A stretch of 64,000 bases of DNA from Bdellovibrionales bacterium (GTDB lineage Bacteria > Myxococcota > XYA12-FULL-58-9 > SYDY01). The notes beneath the pieces were generated by a model, which was not told where the DNA came from, did no database searches, and was given only the letters and a program-made list of their open reading frames with translations. The translations under genes and the position numbers were made by a program. Each line of letters starts with the position of its first letter. The stretch's first letter is position 1. The stretch lies in contig SYDY01000121.1 in the NCBI GenBank assembly GCA_005801425.1, positions 124,001 to 188,000 on the forward strand. The letters are read 5' to 3'. Positions 16,964 to 27,932 of this stretch are shown here, piece by piece.

Positions 16964-17060
16964 GATAGTCCGGCGCCCCAGCACCCCAGGACAACACGAC
17001 CGTTGCTTCCTTCCGGACCTGGCGGGATTGATGCCGCACTGGTCACTGGACCGGACTATC
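16964..17060 (-). ncRNA. ffs: Signal recognition particle RNA (4.5S type)
   Basis: The minus strand carries the SRP apical motif GGTCCGGAAGGAAGCA, which forms the GGAA tetraloop and asymmetric internal loop that bind Ffh and FtsY. The ends GATAGTCCGG and CCGGACTATC are perfectly complementary over 10 bp and set the boundaries at about 97 nt, the short bacterial form without an Alu domain. It lies between two tRNA-Ser genes upstream of dnaX. Confidence 0.95.
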
Positions 17061-17111
17061 GGGGAGTGGCTATAGCAAACGATGTTCAATGAATCTAGGA
17101 AGAAAAAAAAG

Positions 17112-17203
17112 TGGCGGAGCGAGAGGGATTCGAACCCCCGGTACCCGCAAGGGCACACTTGATTTCGAGTCAAGCGCCTTAAACCAAGCTCGGCCATCGC
17201 TCC
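17112..17203 (-). tRNA. tRNA-Ser (CGA)
   Basis: A second class II tRNA, minus strand. The acceptor stem GGAGCGA pairs with TCGCTCC; the anticodon arm CTTGA-CTCGAAA-TCAAG gives anticodon CGA; a long variable arm and GGTTCGAATCC follow. CCA is encoded at 17112-17114. Its acceptor stem is identical to that of the GGA isoacceptor nearby. Confidence 0.95.
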
Positions 17204-17212
17204 ATGTGCTCA

Positions 17213-17236
17213 GGGCACAGCAAGCTGCGCCCCTAC
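17213..17236 (-). repeat. REP-like palindrome, AGCTGCGCCCCTAC subtype
   Basis: GGGCACAGCAAGCTGCGCCCCTAC lies between tadA and the tRNA-Ser(CGA) gene. On the minus strand it starts GTAGGGGCGCAGC. The same core recurs at 56072-56095, so this is a second subtype of the window's GTAG-palindrome family. Confidence 0.65.
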
Positions 17237-17250
17237 ATCATGCGAGCGTT

Positions 17251-18243
<993 letters not shown>

Positions 18244-18250
<7 letters not shown>

Positions 18251-19029
18251 GCATTCCGTTCATGGATAATACGCAAACCTTCAAGCGTCAGATCCCCGTC
18301 GGCCATTTCGATGGTGCGCGACTCAGGCGCAATAATCGATGACAAGCCCCCGGTGGCGATCACACGCGGCACGGCATCCAACTCGGCCACCATACGATCG
18401 ACCATGCCATCCACCATCGCCGCCGTGCCAAATAACAAACCTGATTGCAAACTGGCCACGGTGGTGCGTCCAATGCACGCAGGCGGGCGCTCTAAATCAA
18501 CTTTGGGCAACTTGGCCGCACGATGCACCAAAGCCTCCATGGAAACCACCACACCAGGCGCAATGGCACCGCCCAAATATTCACCTACAGGAGAGACCAC
18601 GTCAAACGTTGTGGCCGTACCAAAATCGACAACAATCACGCCGAAGGGACCACCCAAGTCATGGCGAAATCGTTCATAAGCCGCCACCCCGTTGACAATA
18701 CGATCGGCCCCCACTTCACGGGGCGCATCGTAACGGATCGGCATGCCTGTTTTAATCCCAGGCCCCACCACCACCGGCTCAAGCGATAAACGACGCTGAC
18801 ATAAATTACGAAATACCGAAGTCATGGGTGGAACAACGCTTGCGATGGCCACCTTTCGGATCTCAGTTGCAATCACCGACGTGTCTTGAAGCAGCCCGCG
18901 CAACAAAACCCATATTTCGTCTTCGGTGCGCGCCACTTCTGTGGACCAACGAAATGTATGCTCCAACGATTTCTCGCGGTACAAGCCAACAACGGTGTGG
19001 GTATTTCCTACATCAACGACTAAAAGCAT
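18244..19029 (-). CDS. coaX: Type III pantothenate kinase
   Basis: A 261-residue CoaX. It opens with the actin-like ATPase motif MLLVVDVGNTHTVVGLY, and has GADRIVNGVAAYE and VIVVDFGTATTFDVV, which match the family's phosphate-1, pantothenate-binding and phosphate-2 regions. It makes 4'-phosphopantothenate in CoA synthesis. ATG 19029 is preferred to the longer frame to 19059 because the family begins at LLVVDVGNT. Confidence 0.95.
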
Positions 19030-19078
19030 AAACAACAAGATATATTTTATCTGCCACAAGATGGCTATAGAAAGGAGG

Positions 19079-20374
19079 TTACAAGAGCCAACGGCATGCC
19101 AAAACGGACATGATCATCCCCGTGGCATCGGCCAATAAACATACAAGCACCGCATGGCGCGCAGCGCGCACCTGCACGGATCCCAAATACAACGCCAAGA
19201 CATAAAACGTCGTTTCTGTGCTTCCCTGCATGGTGGACACAATTTGTCCGATGATCGAATCCGGACCATGGGCTTTCATGATCTCGCCCGCCACCGCAAA
19301 AGAACCCGATCCCGACAACGGCCGCAGAAACACCATGGGCAACACTTCGCTCGGCATACCAATCAACGATGTCAAAGGTGACAATGCTGCCACCATCAAA
19401 TCAATCGCGCCCGATGCGCGCAACATGCCCACCGCCACAAGGATCGCCACCAAATAGGGAATTATGCGAAACGCAACTTCAAAGCCTTCTTTGGCGCCAA
19501 CCACAACGGCATCGTAAACTTTCACACCGCGCAGTGCCGCAAACAAGGCTAGCCCCACAACAACACCCAGCAAGGGCCATTCCGCAAACACCGCATGACG
19601 TGCAGCATCCACACCTCCATCGCCTTGGGCTGTTTGCCAAAATGCAGTTCCAAAGCCCACAAACACAAGAAGAACGGCACACCAGAGCAGTGCGCGTTTC
19701 CAAGGTTCAAGCTCAGGCAATGCTGCAACGGCAAGCGCATCGGGCGTTTCGATCGTCGCTTGAGGCGCTTCATGGGTCACAACAATTCCTTGGGGAACCG
19801 GCCAAAAACGAGCAAGCAACAAAGCCGAAATAATCGCAATCGTGGTGGATGTAGCAGTGGCAATCAAGGTTGTAAGCAAAATAGATCCCGGTTCTGTAGA
19901 ACCGAGCGATGCACGCATACCGATCATGCCTGTAGGAAGCACCGCAACGCCCGATGTGTTAATCGCCAAAAACAATACCATCGCATTGGTCGCAACGCCT
20001 GGACGTGGATTGAGCTTATCAAGCTCCGTCATGGCTTTTAAGCCAAATGGCGTCGCCACGTTGCCAAGACCCAACATGTTGGCCGCCATATTGAGCACCA
20101 TCATACTCATGGCAGGATGATCCGCAGGAACATCCGGAAATAGACGACGCATTACAGGCCTGATCAAACGTGCCAAATCACGCAACAATCCCGCATCGCG
20201 CACCGCTTGCATCAATCCTAAAAAAAGCGCCATGACCCCCACAAGGCCGATGGCCAACATCACCGCCGAAGATGCACTCTCCGTCACGGCCAAGGTCACG
20301 TCTTTGAGGCGTCCTGTGAAGGCACCGCACACCACGGCCCCTACGACCATTACAAGCCAAATTGCATTCATCAT
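19079..20374 (-). CDS. SpmA-SpmB fusion, nucleoside recognition (Gate) domain membrane protein
   Basis: A 431-residue integral membrane protein. Residues 1-200 resemble SpmA (AMSMMVLNMAANMLGLGNVATPFG and LNPRPGVATNAMVLFLAINTSGVAV), and residues 255-431 resemble SpmB (EGFEVAFRIIPYLVAILVAVGML and RPLSGSGSFAVAGEIM). Each half holds a Gate domain. In Bacillus the two proteins are separate and affect spore dehydration; the fused form occurs in many Gram-negatives that do not sporulate, where the role is unknown. It follows the coiled-coil gene by 15 bp on the same strand. Confidence 0.88.
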   Translation of the reverse strand: MMNAIWLVMVVGAVVCGAFTGRLKDVTLAVTESASSAVMLAIGLVGVMALFLGLMQAVRDAGLLRDLARLIRPVMRRLFPDVPADHPAMSMMVLNMAANMLGLGNVATPFGLKAMTELDKLNPRPGVATNAMVLFLAINTSGVAVLPTGMIGMRASLGSTEPGSILLTTLIATATSTTIAIISALLLARFWPVPQGIVVTHEAPQATIETPDALAVAALPELEPWKRALLWCAVLLVFVGFGTAFWQTAQGDGGVDAARHAVFAEWPLLGVVVGLALFAALRGVKVYDAVVVGAKEGFEVAFRIIPYLVAILVAVGMLRASGAIDLMVAALSPLTSLIGMPSEVLPMVFLRPLSGSGSFAVAGEIMKAHGPDSIIGQIVSTMQGSTETTFYVLALYLGSVQVRAARHAVLVCLLADATGMIMSVLACRWLL

Positions 20375-20389
20375 GAAAAGAACACTTTC

Positions 20390-21523
20390 TTAAGAGATCA
20401 CGCGAGAACTCGTCACTGATACCACCAAACCACGCTCTTTGGCCAAATAGATCAAAGCCGTGGCTGGCACACAGACCACACCAAGAGCACGCGCAGATCC
20501 CGAAGAAGACCATGTGCGCCATTCTTCATCAATGATCTCACTCACGGCCTCTGAAAATCTTGCAGAATCTCCAGCCAAAAGTCCCGCCCATGCTTGCGTG
20601 TATGCACCACGTACACCCGTGGAATAACGATGGCGACGCAACATACGCAGCAATTCGTCATGGCGATTTTCTAAATACAAACCGAGGGTCCACAAACGGT
20701 AAATATGGAAAATATGATCAAAAGCCATATCCGCACGCGCAGCGCCCGTAAACAATGTTTTGGCATAGGGAATATCCCCGCAAGCAACCGCCGCAAAAAC
20801 CGATTCACTGCTGATCCAATGACGTCCACCCACCACATCGCTGTGAACTTCTGGGGCGTAAAATCCGCGAACAAAACCGGTATTAAGTTCTTCCGAAAGC
20901 GCATTGGCGGCTTTAACATGCGAGCGCCAGACGTCCACGGATCCCTCTAGCGCCCACTCACAATGGGCAATGCCCATACGTACATCGAAAAGTTCGGTCA
21001 ATTCTTCAGGCGCTGGCCACTTGGTGCGCAATTTGCGAATACTGCCCGATGCCACATTTCGCGCGTCAATAACTTCCTGGTGAGATTTTTCATGGGCTTT
21101 AAGTTCTTCGTGCAAGGTGTTCACCTTGACACCGATCCCCGCAAGCTCTTCTTCATGGGCCTTGGACTGCGCATCGGCTTTAGCCGCTGCAGAACGAAAT
21201 TCGATTTGTTCTTCGGGCGAAATCGCCGCACGCATGCGTGCGAAATACGTCGTTCGTTGACGCCGAAAAATTTCAATCTCCCGATAAAGGGTTGGCAACA
21301 TCGCATTCAGACCATGGATCTTTTCACGACACTGGCGCATGCGCAGTTCGATATCCCGCTGCACCACCGCACGCGCTTCGGCTTGGCTCAGCTCTTCTTC
21401 GAGCTGACTCCTCACGGTCTCTGCCGCACGCCGCCTACGCGCAAGCTTTTCAGCCAAAACAGGCTCCCGTTTATGTAAATCACTCAACAACGCAAGCGCG
21501 TAGCCGCTTTGGGCATTCTGCAT
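20390..21523 (-). CDS. Hypothetical coiled-coil protein
   Basis: A 377-residue protein that I do not recognise. Residues about 15-170 are dense in Glu, Arg, Ala and Leu (VRSQLEEELSQAEARAVVQ, EELAGIGVKVNTLHEELKAH) and should form coiled coils. The C-terminal 180 residues are helical and may be TPR-like (HIFHIYRLWTLGLYLENRH). There is no signal peptide. ATG 21523 was picked over ATG 21541 because a GGA lies 4 bases upstream of it. It is upstream of the SpmA-SpmB gene and divergent from the large glycosyltransferase. Confidence 0.68.
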   Translation of the reverse strand: MQNAQSGYALALLSDLHKREPVLAEKLARRRRAAETVRSQLEEELSQAEARAVVQRDIELRMRQCREKIHGLNAMLPTLYREIEIFRRQRTTYFARMRAAISPEEQIEFRSAAAKADAQSKAHEEELAGIGVKVNTLHEELKAHEKSHQEVIDARNVASGSIRKLRTKWPAPEELTELFDVRMGIAHCEWALEGSVDVWRSHVKAANALSEELNTGFVRGFYAPEVHSDVVGGRHWISSESVFAAVACGDIPYAKTLFTGAARADMAFDHIFHIYRLWTLGLYLENRHDELLRMLRRHRYSTGVRGAYTQAWAGLLAGDSARFSEAVSEIIDEEWRTWSSSGSARALGVVCVPATALIYLAKERGLVVSVTSSRVIS

Positions 21524-21648
21524 ATTTCCAGGGTATCGCATGAAGGGTCACAAAGTCATGGTGTGGGCCTGATTGACCCCTTCAAATTAAATATGACAAG
21601 AAAACACTGGGAGAAGTGATATCATTTAAACATTGGAGCGCTGATTGA

Positions 21649-24600
21649 ATGGCTTCCATAGGGGAACGAACTCCTAAATTGCCGCGTGGCACGGCAACAA
21701 GTACGACCGCTGCGGGGCATGTTCAGCCACCCCCTGATGCTGCTTCCGGTTCAGCTTCTGCGGCAGCAGCAACCAAGGACGATTTTAAGAAGACAAAACA
21801 ACGCGACCCGCCCCTTCAAAGCCAACCCTTGGGAGCATCACACGCGCTGTCGCACACAGCCGCAACGGCCGCCATTCAACACTGCATCAACCACGCAGTC
21901 ATCACGGGACATCTCGATTTACCCAACATTTTTGCTACCCTCAAAATATCGGATCCTGCGAATGCATACAAAGCCATGGGCTCTGGGGGTCCACTCGATC
22001 AACTGGTTTTGGCGCTTGCTGATCTTCCTGAACAGAAGTGGAAAAAAATCGTCTCTGTGACAACCCTCTCGGGTACGCATGAAACAATTGCAGGCAAACC
22101 CGCGAACGTCATCGCCCTTGAAATGGCACCTGGCGAAATCGACCAAAACCTGTGTTACCGCGATGGTGCCACATACACCGAACCGGTGAAGGCGCAGATC
22201 CTTGCTCACGAAATCACGGCACTTCACCTCCCACCGGAAGAACATGCGTTTGTCCATGCCTTGATGATGGAATACCATCCCTACGTGGGTTCTGATAATC
22301 GCAATTTTATTAAGATCGCCACACAATGGGTTGAACGAAGCACATTTGATGCCCCTGCTCTGATGGCGAAATTGCATAAGTTGCTCAAAAACGTTTCGGT
22401 TCGTTGGACCGAGCATTTGCAGGTTCTACGCGCAACAAATCCTGTCCCGCCCAGTGACATCGTGATCCTCACTTCCGACGGCGGTACCGCGCATCTCACC
22501 GCAGCAACAACAGTCGCCGACGAACTCAAATCAAAAGGGTATCGTGTACGGATCGTGAACGAAACCACAGATCTCGGTCCTGATCCACTTGAACGCGCTA
22601 TCGGTTTCAAACGAGGATGGGCATTTCGTGAGATCAAACAGAAACGCAACAATCCCATTTTATACCAAGCACTCAATCGCTTGCACAATCGACTGGCGGG
22701 CGTCCTTCATGATGATCGTATGGATGCACTTCGCATTCAGGTGGGTGAAGCGCCTGTCGTCGTTTCGCTTAACACCTTTGCACACGATGCAAGATTGATC
22801 ACCGATGGGAAACACGTCGTCTTTGATGTCATCGACACAGGTCCTATCAATGGAAAACTCACATGGCTCGCCAAGCATGTGAAAGACTTTCATATTGAAG
22901 GCGCCCAGATCCTAACCCATGATGGTGACGCTTTTACCGTCGATGATGCCGGTCGTCCCGTCATTGCAGCGGGTGATGGATTTGTGCGAACACGGTATCC
23001 CGTCGACGATCCACCACAAGCCGACCCAGCAGCGTTCTTGCACGCCCTCAATCCCACGGGAACACGACGTCTCTCCGTGTTGTCATTCGGCGGACAAGGG
23101 TGCAAAGGGAAGGTTGGACAATTTCTGGATGCATTCATTGACAACCGCGAACTTGCACATGATCGCGATCTGTTGTTGCTCGTGGGCTCCAATACCGCGC
23201 TGAGCATCGAAGAAGTACAAGCGTACCTTACTGCACGAAAAATATCATTCTCCTCGATCGTTGCTGGTGATGATCCTGTCACTTCACCACACACATTCAT
23301 CATCACCAACCGTGATGGCCGCGACCTACGTATCCGTGTGATGCCATCGCTTAACCGTATCCAAATGCGAAGTCTCGCATCGGCGACCGATCATTTCATC
23401 ATCAAACCCGGTGCCGCAACGACGCATGAAGCCTTGGCATGGGGTGCACGCGGCATTGTCGCATATTTCGATGGTACCCACGGCTGGGAACGCGGGAATT
23501 TGAGTGTCCTCGCACATGCGGGTTCTGGGATTGTGTACGACAGTACATCCAGTCACAGCATTGCAGAGACATTGCTCCGCACGGCTGGAAAACCTTCCCA
23601 TGTTGCAGAGGAAGACACATGCCCCACCGTTGCAGACGTTGTTGTTTCCCACCTGACACAGAGTCGCGTGGCCGTTGCCAAAGTCTCCAGCCATCAAGCC
23701 AGCCCACTCGATGATGACAACGTAGAAAGAGCTGTAAATCGCCTTTTTGCGGCCACCAAGGGCCATCTTGAAAAACCCCGTGATCGACTTGTTCCACTGC
23801 GTGCCAGCAATCCAGCCCTCCTGCGGGAAGAATTGAGCACCTTCATCCATGATTTTTTTACACTGGCCGAACAACTCACCGACGCTGACTTGGCGAGTAT
23901 TGGGCACGACGAATCCCCAAAGATAAAAGAGATCCGAGCGCGCCTTATCCAAGCGGAAAGCACGCTGTTGGATCTTCCCGAGGATGCGCCATCTTTTCTT
24001 CGTGGTCCAGGTGACAGACCGATTATTCTATGGACAGGTTTCGCAGCCATGGACGCATCACTTGCAGATGCCACGCGGGAGTATCATGGCATTTGCAACT
24101 TCTCGGTGCCACTGTGCAATATCTTGTTTATTGCATGGGAAGAACAATTCGCCAGCGCGCGCACCTTGGAAGGCGCCCCCATCACCACTGCGATCCCGCC
24201 AACCTTGAATCCTGTACTGCGCCAATATGCCCGCAGCACGCAGGACTTACGACGTCAGATTGATACGGATGTCGCCAGCGGATCTGACCAACAACAGGTG
24301 GCAGCAAAATTTTTTGGCCAATCACTCACTGTCGAAGAAAAACGACTTGCGGAGACCACTGGTGTCCTTGTTTCCAAATTATTTGCGTCAACGTTTTCCA
24401 CGGGTTCTGCAAGACCTATTGTCATCGCAAGCATCAATCGCATCGCCGAGTTTAAAACAAAGCACCCTGTGCTCGCCACCGATACCATTCTTTGGGACCA
24501 CGAACTTCCAGTGCTTCGTCATGTACGCCAAGACGTTTCTCCCAGGTTTTTCTTCGTCGACGAATCGAACACCATGCGTGAATATCCTCTTGAAGAATTT

Positions 24601-24792
24601 CGCCTGGTGAGAAGCCGATGGCGCCCTCAAGATGGATCGGACACCGCGCTCACGTTTCGCGACAGCTATACGATCGGCATGCCACATTGGCCTGAATGGC
24701 TCTTCTGGAGCGCCCAGCCTGCGCGTCCTACGACAACAGTGGCCAAAATGACATCGTGGAGTAAAACGCGTAGAGCTAAAGCCACGAAATGA
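21649..24792 (+). CDS. Large MGDG-synthase/MurG-like glycosyltransferase with disordered N-terminus
   Basis: A 1047-residue soluble-looking protein. Residues 1-75 are low-complexity Ala/Ser/Thr/Pro/Gln. About 80-265 are helical and of unknown type. A GT-B glycosyltransferase core like that of MGDG synthase or MurG (GT28) follows: an acceptor-side loop TSDGGTAHLTAATTVADEL (about 280-298), SFGGQGCKGKVGQF (about 480), and the donor-binding KPGAATTHEALAWGARG (about 585). A C-terminal 350-residue region has no recognised domain. There is no signal peptide or membrane helix. It sits alone between a divergent gene and a lipoprotein. The GT assignment is firm; substrate is unknown. Confidence 0.75.
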   Translation: MASIGERTPKLPRGTATSTTAAGHVQPPPDAASGSASAAAATKDDFKKTKQRDPPLQSQPLGASHALSHTAATAAIQHCINHAVITGHLDLPNIFATLKISDPANAYKAMGSGGPLDQLVLALADLPEQKWKKIVSVTTLSGTHETIAGKPANVIALEMAPGEIDQNLCYRDGATYTEPVKAQILAHEITALHLPPEEHAFVHALMMEYHPYVGSDNRNFIKIATQWVERSTFDAPALMAKLHKLLKNVSVRWTEHLQVLRATNPVPPSDIVILTSDGGTAHLTAATTVADELKSKGYRVRIVNETTDLGPDPLERAIGFKRGWAFREIKQKRNNPILYQALNRLHNRLAGVLHDDRMDALRIQVGEAPVVVSLNTFAHDARLITDGKHVVFDVIDTGPINGKLTWLAKHVKDFHIEGAQILTHDGDAFTVDDAGRPVIAAGDGFVRTRYPVDDPPQADPAAFLHALNPTGTRRLSVLSFGGQGCKGKVGQFLDAFIDNRELAHDRDLLLLVGSNTALSIEEVQAYLTARKISFSSIVAGDDPVTSPHTFIITNRDGRDLRIRVMPSLNRIQMRSLASATDHFIIKPGAATTHEALAWGARGIVAYFDGTHGWERGNLSVLAHAGSGIVYDSTSSHSIAETLLRTAGKPSHVAEEDTCPTVADVVVSHLTQSRVAVAKVSSHQASPLDDDNVERAVNRLFAATKGHLEKPRDRLVPLRASNPALLREELSTFIHDFFTLAEQLTDADLASIGHDESPKIKEIRARLIQAESTLLDLPEDAPSFLRGPGDRPIILWTGFAAMDASLADATREYHGICNFSVPLCNILFIAWEEQFASARTLEGAPITTAIPPTLNPVLRQYARSTQDLRRQIDTDVASGSDQQQVAAKFFGQSLTVEEKRLAETTGVLVSKLFASTFSTGSARPIVIASINRIAEFKTKHPVLATDTILWDHELPVLRHVRQDVSPRFFFVDESNTMREYPLEEFRLVRSRWRPQDGSDTALTFRDSYTIGMPHWPEWLFWSAQPARPTTTVAKMTSWSKTRRAKATK

Positions 24793-24830
24793 TCCTCCAG
24801 ACCCCACCTTGCCTGACCCGTCCCTAAACT

Positions 24831-24856
24831 GTTAGACACAGGGTTGCATGTCTAAC
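24831..24856 (+). promoter_or_regulatory. Hairpin that covers a start codon
   Basis: GTTAGACA (24831-24838) and TGTCTAAC (24849-24856) form an 8-bp perfect stem with a 10-nt loop. The loop holds the AGGG ribosome-binding run, and the start codon ATG 24848 lies at the stem edge. If formed in the mRNA it would limit translation of the small lipoprotein. Confidence 0.35.
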
Positions 24857-25150
24857 GTGGTAAGATGGAACATACTCCTTGTCGCATCAATATCGATGGC
24901 CTGTGGAGATCCATGCACCGAGCTTGCCAAAAAGATATGCGACTGCTCCACCACTATTTCAGAACAACAGGCCTGCACCCAACGGGTTGATCAGACAGGC
25001 AAAAAATCGTCTTTTTCCTCCGCGCAAAAAGAGCAATGTGAGCACTGGATCGATCTTTGCGACCCCGTTTGCGATACGCTGCACCGCGGAGAACTTGATA
25101 AGTGTGGCCTTGCCAACGAAAGTTTGGCAAAACTTGTAACGGGCAGTTAG
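24848..25150 (+). CDS. Small Cys-rich lipoprotein
   Basis: A 100-residue protein with the signal sequence MSNVVRWNILLVASISMAC, lipobox Cys 19 (less typical S-M-A-C). The mature part has several Cys residues in a CTELAKKICDC...CTQRV...CEHW...LCDPVCDTL pattern that could form disulfides. No family is recognised. It begins 55 bp after the large glycosyltransferase and ends 8 bp before pssA; the start codon is in a hairpin. Confidence 0.7.
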   Translation: MSNVVRWNILLVASISMACGDPCTELAKKICDCSTTISEQQACTQRVDQTGKKSSFSSAQKEQCEHWIDLCDPVCDTLHRGELDKCGLANESLAKLVTGS

Positions 25151-25158
25151 GCAAAACA

Positions 25159-25965
25159 ATGAGCATACCCAAGGGGCGGAGACGCCGCCGTCGTCGCATC
25201 AACCTACGCAAAGCACTCTTCGTGTTGCCCAATCTATTTACACTTTCGAGTATCTTTTGTGGCTTTTTTGCCCTGATCACCATCTTTCATGATGCACCTG
25301 GCGCGGTTTATCGCGCCGCCCTTGCGGTATTCTTCGCAATATTTTTCGATGGCACCGATGGCCGCATCGCACGGCTCACCCATACCCAAAGCGGTTTTGG
25401 TGTTCAGCTTGATTCACTCGCCGACGTCATAAGCTTTGGCGTTGCGCCCGCGATCATCGTCTACCGATGGGCGCTTGAGCCCATGGGAACACTGGGTATC
25501 GTGATGGCATTTGTGTTCGTTGCCTGCGGTGCTTTGCGTCTGGCACGCTTTAATGTGTCTGCCCAAGAAGAAGATCTCGATCATGTCTCGACCCATTTTA
25601 CGGGTCTGCCTATTCCCATCGCGGCAGGCACTTTGATTTCCGCCATTTTGTGCAGTGAGAGCAATCTCCTCACTTGGCACACCCACCCCACCTTGGTCAC
25701 GATCGGACTCGTACTTTTGGGATACCTGATGGTTTCTACGATGCCCTATCGCACGTACAAGAACATTCGCGCCGACAAAGCGGGGTTTTCATTCTTTTTC
25801 GCCATTCTCGCAGGCTTTTCGGCCCTTGCCATTCTTGCATCCCCAAGCCTTGCTATGTTTGCATTCTTGGGGACCTACGTCATACTCGGTCTAACCATGG
25901 GCATCGTCCAAAAAATTAAGCGCTTGTCTCAAGCCCCAGGAACCACCCCAACCCAAGCGCCATGA
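25159..25965 (+). CDS. pssA: CDP-diacylglycerol-serine O-phosphatidyltransferase
   Basis: A 268-residue integral membrane enzyme. After a very basic N-terminus ([13 protein letters not shown]) it has the CDP-alcohol phosphotransferase motif DGxxAR(x8)G(x3)D(x3)D, seen as DGRIAR then G, D and D with correct spacing (about residues 68-90). About eight hydrophobic segments follow. The PssA subtype is suggested by the N-terminal [19 protein letters not shown]. It makes phosphatidylserine, the precursor of phosphatidylethanolamine. ATG 25159 fits the family; the longer frame to 25102 overlaps the lipoprotein gene. Its stop overlaps the uvrB start by 4 bp. Confidence 0.9.
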   Translation: MSIPKGRRRRRRRINLRKALFVLPNLFTLSSIFCGFFALITIFHDAPGAVYRAALAVFFAIFFDGTDGRIARLTHTQSGFGVQLDSLADVISFGVAPAIIVYRWALEPMGTLGIVMAFVFVACGALRLARFNVSAQEEDLDHVSTHFTGLPIPIAAGTLISAILCSESNLLTWHTHPTLVTIGLVLLGYLMVSTMPYRTYKNIRADKAGFSFFFAILAGFSALAILASPSLAMFAFLGTYVILGLTMGIVQKIKRLSQAPGTTPTQAP

Positions 25966-27932
25966 AACGCAGTACCCAACCTGCCACGTTTCTTCTTGAA
26001 AGCCCTTGGATACCCCAAGGCGATCAACCCCAAGCCATTGCTTCCCTGGTTTCGGAATTTTGTGCAGGACGTAAGCAACAGACCCTGATGGGTGTCACAG
26101 GCTCTGGCAAGACGTTCACCATGGCCAACGTCATTGCGCAAATGGGTTTACCCACCTTGGTCATGGCCCACAACAAAACCCTCGCGGCGCAACTGTATGA
26201 TGAGTTTCGAGAATTGTTTCCGCACAATGCGGTGGAATATTTTGTTTCCTACTACGATTATTATCAGCCAGAAGCCTATGTGCCTGCATCCGACACGTAC
26301 ATCGACAAAGATTCAAACATCAACGATGCCATCGATCGCATGCGCCACTCGGCCACCCAATCGCTGCTTGAACGCAACGATGTCATCATCGTCTCCAGTG
26401 TGTCATGCATTTATGGTTTAGGCTCCCCTGATGCCTACTACGAAATGCTCGTGATTTTGGAGGTTGGGCAAAATATCGACCGCAACGACGTCATTCGAAA
26501 GCTTATCGATCTCCAATTCATCCGCAACGATATCGATTTCCATCGTGGAACGTTTCGTGTCCGCGGTGATGCCATGGAAATTATTCCCGCCAATGAAGAT
26601 GCCCATGCAGTTCGCATCGAATGGTTTGGCGATGTGATCGAAAAGATCAGCCGCTTCGATGTGCTCACGCGAAAATCCACGGAAAACATTCCGAAAGTAA
26701 CGATTTACCCAAGCAGTCACTATGTCGTGACACCTGTATCCAAGCAACGCGCCATGCAAACCATCAAGGATGAATTGCGGCAGCGACTTGAAACATTTCA
26801 GACCAACAATCGCTTGCTGGAAGCCCAACGCCTTGAACAACGAACGGTGTACGATCTCGAAATGCTCGCCCAAATGGGCTACTGCAATGGCATTGAAAAT
26901 TACTCACGCCACTTCACGGGCCTCGCCGAAGGCGCCCCGCCTCCTACGCTGCTTGATTATTTTCCCAAAGATTTTTTGCTGATTGTCGATGAAAGTCACC
27001 AAACCATTCCCCAAGTAGGCGCCATGTTCAAAGGCGACCGTTCGCGCAAGCAAACCTTGGTCGATTATGGCTTTCGCTTGCCCTCGGCCCTCGACAACCG
27101 ACCGCTTAAGTTTGACGAGTTTGAGACACGTGTTGATCGTGTGATTTACGCCAGTGCAACGCCTGGCCCCTATGAATTCAAGCAATGCGAAGGTGTTGTG
27201 GTGGAGCAAATTATCAGACCCACAGGACTTTTGGATCCACCTATTGAGATACGCCCTGCTGCACATCAAATCGATGATCTTCTTGCGGAAATTCGCGTCA
27301 CACTTGCCCAAGGCTACCGCGTATTGGTCACAACCCTCACCAAACGCTTTGCCGAAGATCTCACCGAATTTTTTCAAGGTGCAGGGGTTAAAGTTCGCTA
27401 TATGCATTCGGACATCGACACCCTTGAACGCATTGATATTTTAAAAGATTTTCGCCTTGGCGTTTTTGATGTGCTGGTGGGCATCAATCTGCTGCGGGAA
27501 GGCTTGGATCTACCAGAAGTGGCATTGGTGGCCGTTCTTGATGCCGACAAAGAAGGATTTTTACGTTCGGAAACATCACTTATCCAAACGGTGGGTCGTG
27601 CAGCACGCAATCGTGATGGCCGCGTGATCTTTTATGCCGATAAAATAACACGATCGATCCGTGCTGCCATGGATGAAACAGATCGCAGACGGGCCAAACA
27701 GCAAGCTTTCAACACAGCACACGGCATCGAACCCAAATCCACCGTGCGAACCATTCAGGACATGCCAAAAATCGCCCAAAAAGCCACCGCCACCGTCGAT
27801 CACGATGAAGCACCAGAAGTTTCAATCATTACCTTGCGCGCCGAGATGATGCGCGCCGCCGAAGCCTTAGAGTTTGAGCGCGCTGCCATTTTGCGGGATA
27901 AAATTAGGGTGTTAGAAGCATCCGATGTCTGA
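25962..27932 (+). CDS. uvrB: UvrABC system protein B
   Basis: A 656-residue UvrB, normal length. It shows Walker A GVTGSGKT (about 43-50), the flexible beta-hairpin region [12 protein letters not shown] (about 92-105), the DEAD-like DESH box, motif VI-type QTVGRAARN near residue 545 and the C-terminal UVR motif ([20 protein letters not shown]) that binds UvrC. It verifies damage in nucleotide excision repair. The start overlaps pssA by 4 bp and the 3' end overlaps uvrC by 8 bp. Confidence 0.97.
   Translation: MKRSTQPATFLLESPWIPQGDQPQAIASLVSEFCAGRKQQTLMGVTGSGKTFTMANVIAQMGLPTLVMAHNKTLAAQLYDEFRELFPHNAVEYFVSYYDYYQPEAYVPASDTYIDKDSNINDAIDRMRHSATQSLLERNDVIIVSSVSCIYGLGSPDAYYEMLVILEVGQNIDRNDVIRKLIDLQFIRNDIDFHRGTFRVRGDAMEIIPANEDAHAVRIEWFGDVIEKISRFDVLTRKSTENIPKVTIYPSSHYVVTPVSKQRAMQTIKDELRQRLETFQTNNRLLEAQRLEQRTVYDLEMLAQMGYCNGIENYSRHFTGLAEGAPPPTLLDYFPKDFLLIVDESHQTIPQVGAMFKGDRSRKQTLVDYGFRLPSALDNRPLKFDEFETRVDRVIYASATPGPYEFKQCEGVVVEQIIRPTGLLDPPIEIRPAAHQIDDLLAEIRVTLAQGYRVLVTTLTKRFAEDLTEFFQGAGVKVRYMHSDIDTLERIDILKDFRLGVFDVLVGINLLREGLDLPEVALVAVLDADKEGFLRSETSLIQTVGRAARNRDGRVIFYADKITRSIRAAMDETDRRRAKQQAFNTAHGIEPKSTVRTIQDMPKIAQKATATVDHDEAPEVSIITLRAEMMRAAEALEFERAAILRDKIRVLEASDV

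Noticed and set aside
19071-19080. AAAGGAGGTT on the plus strand, a strong Shine-Dalgarno-like run
   Set aside because: No start codon or gene follows in a useful frame on that strand; it lies at the 3' end of a minus-strand gene.
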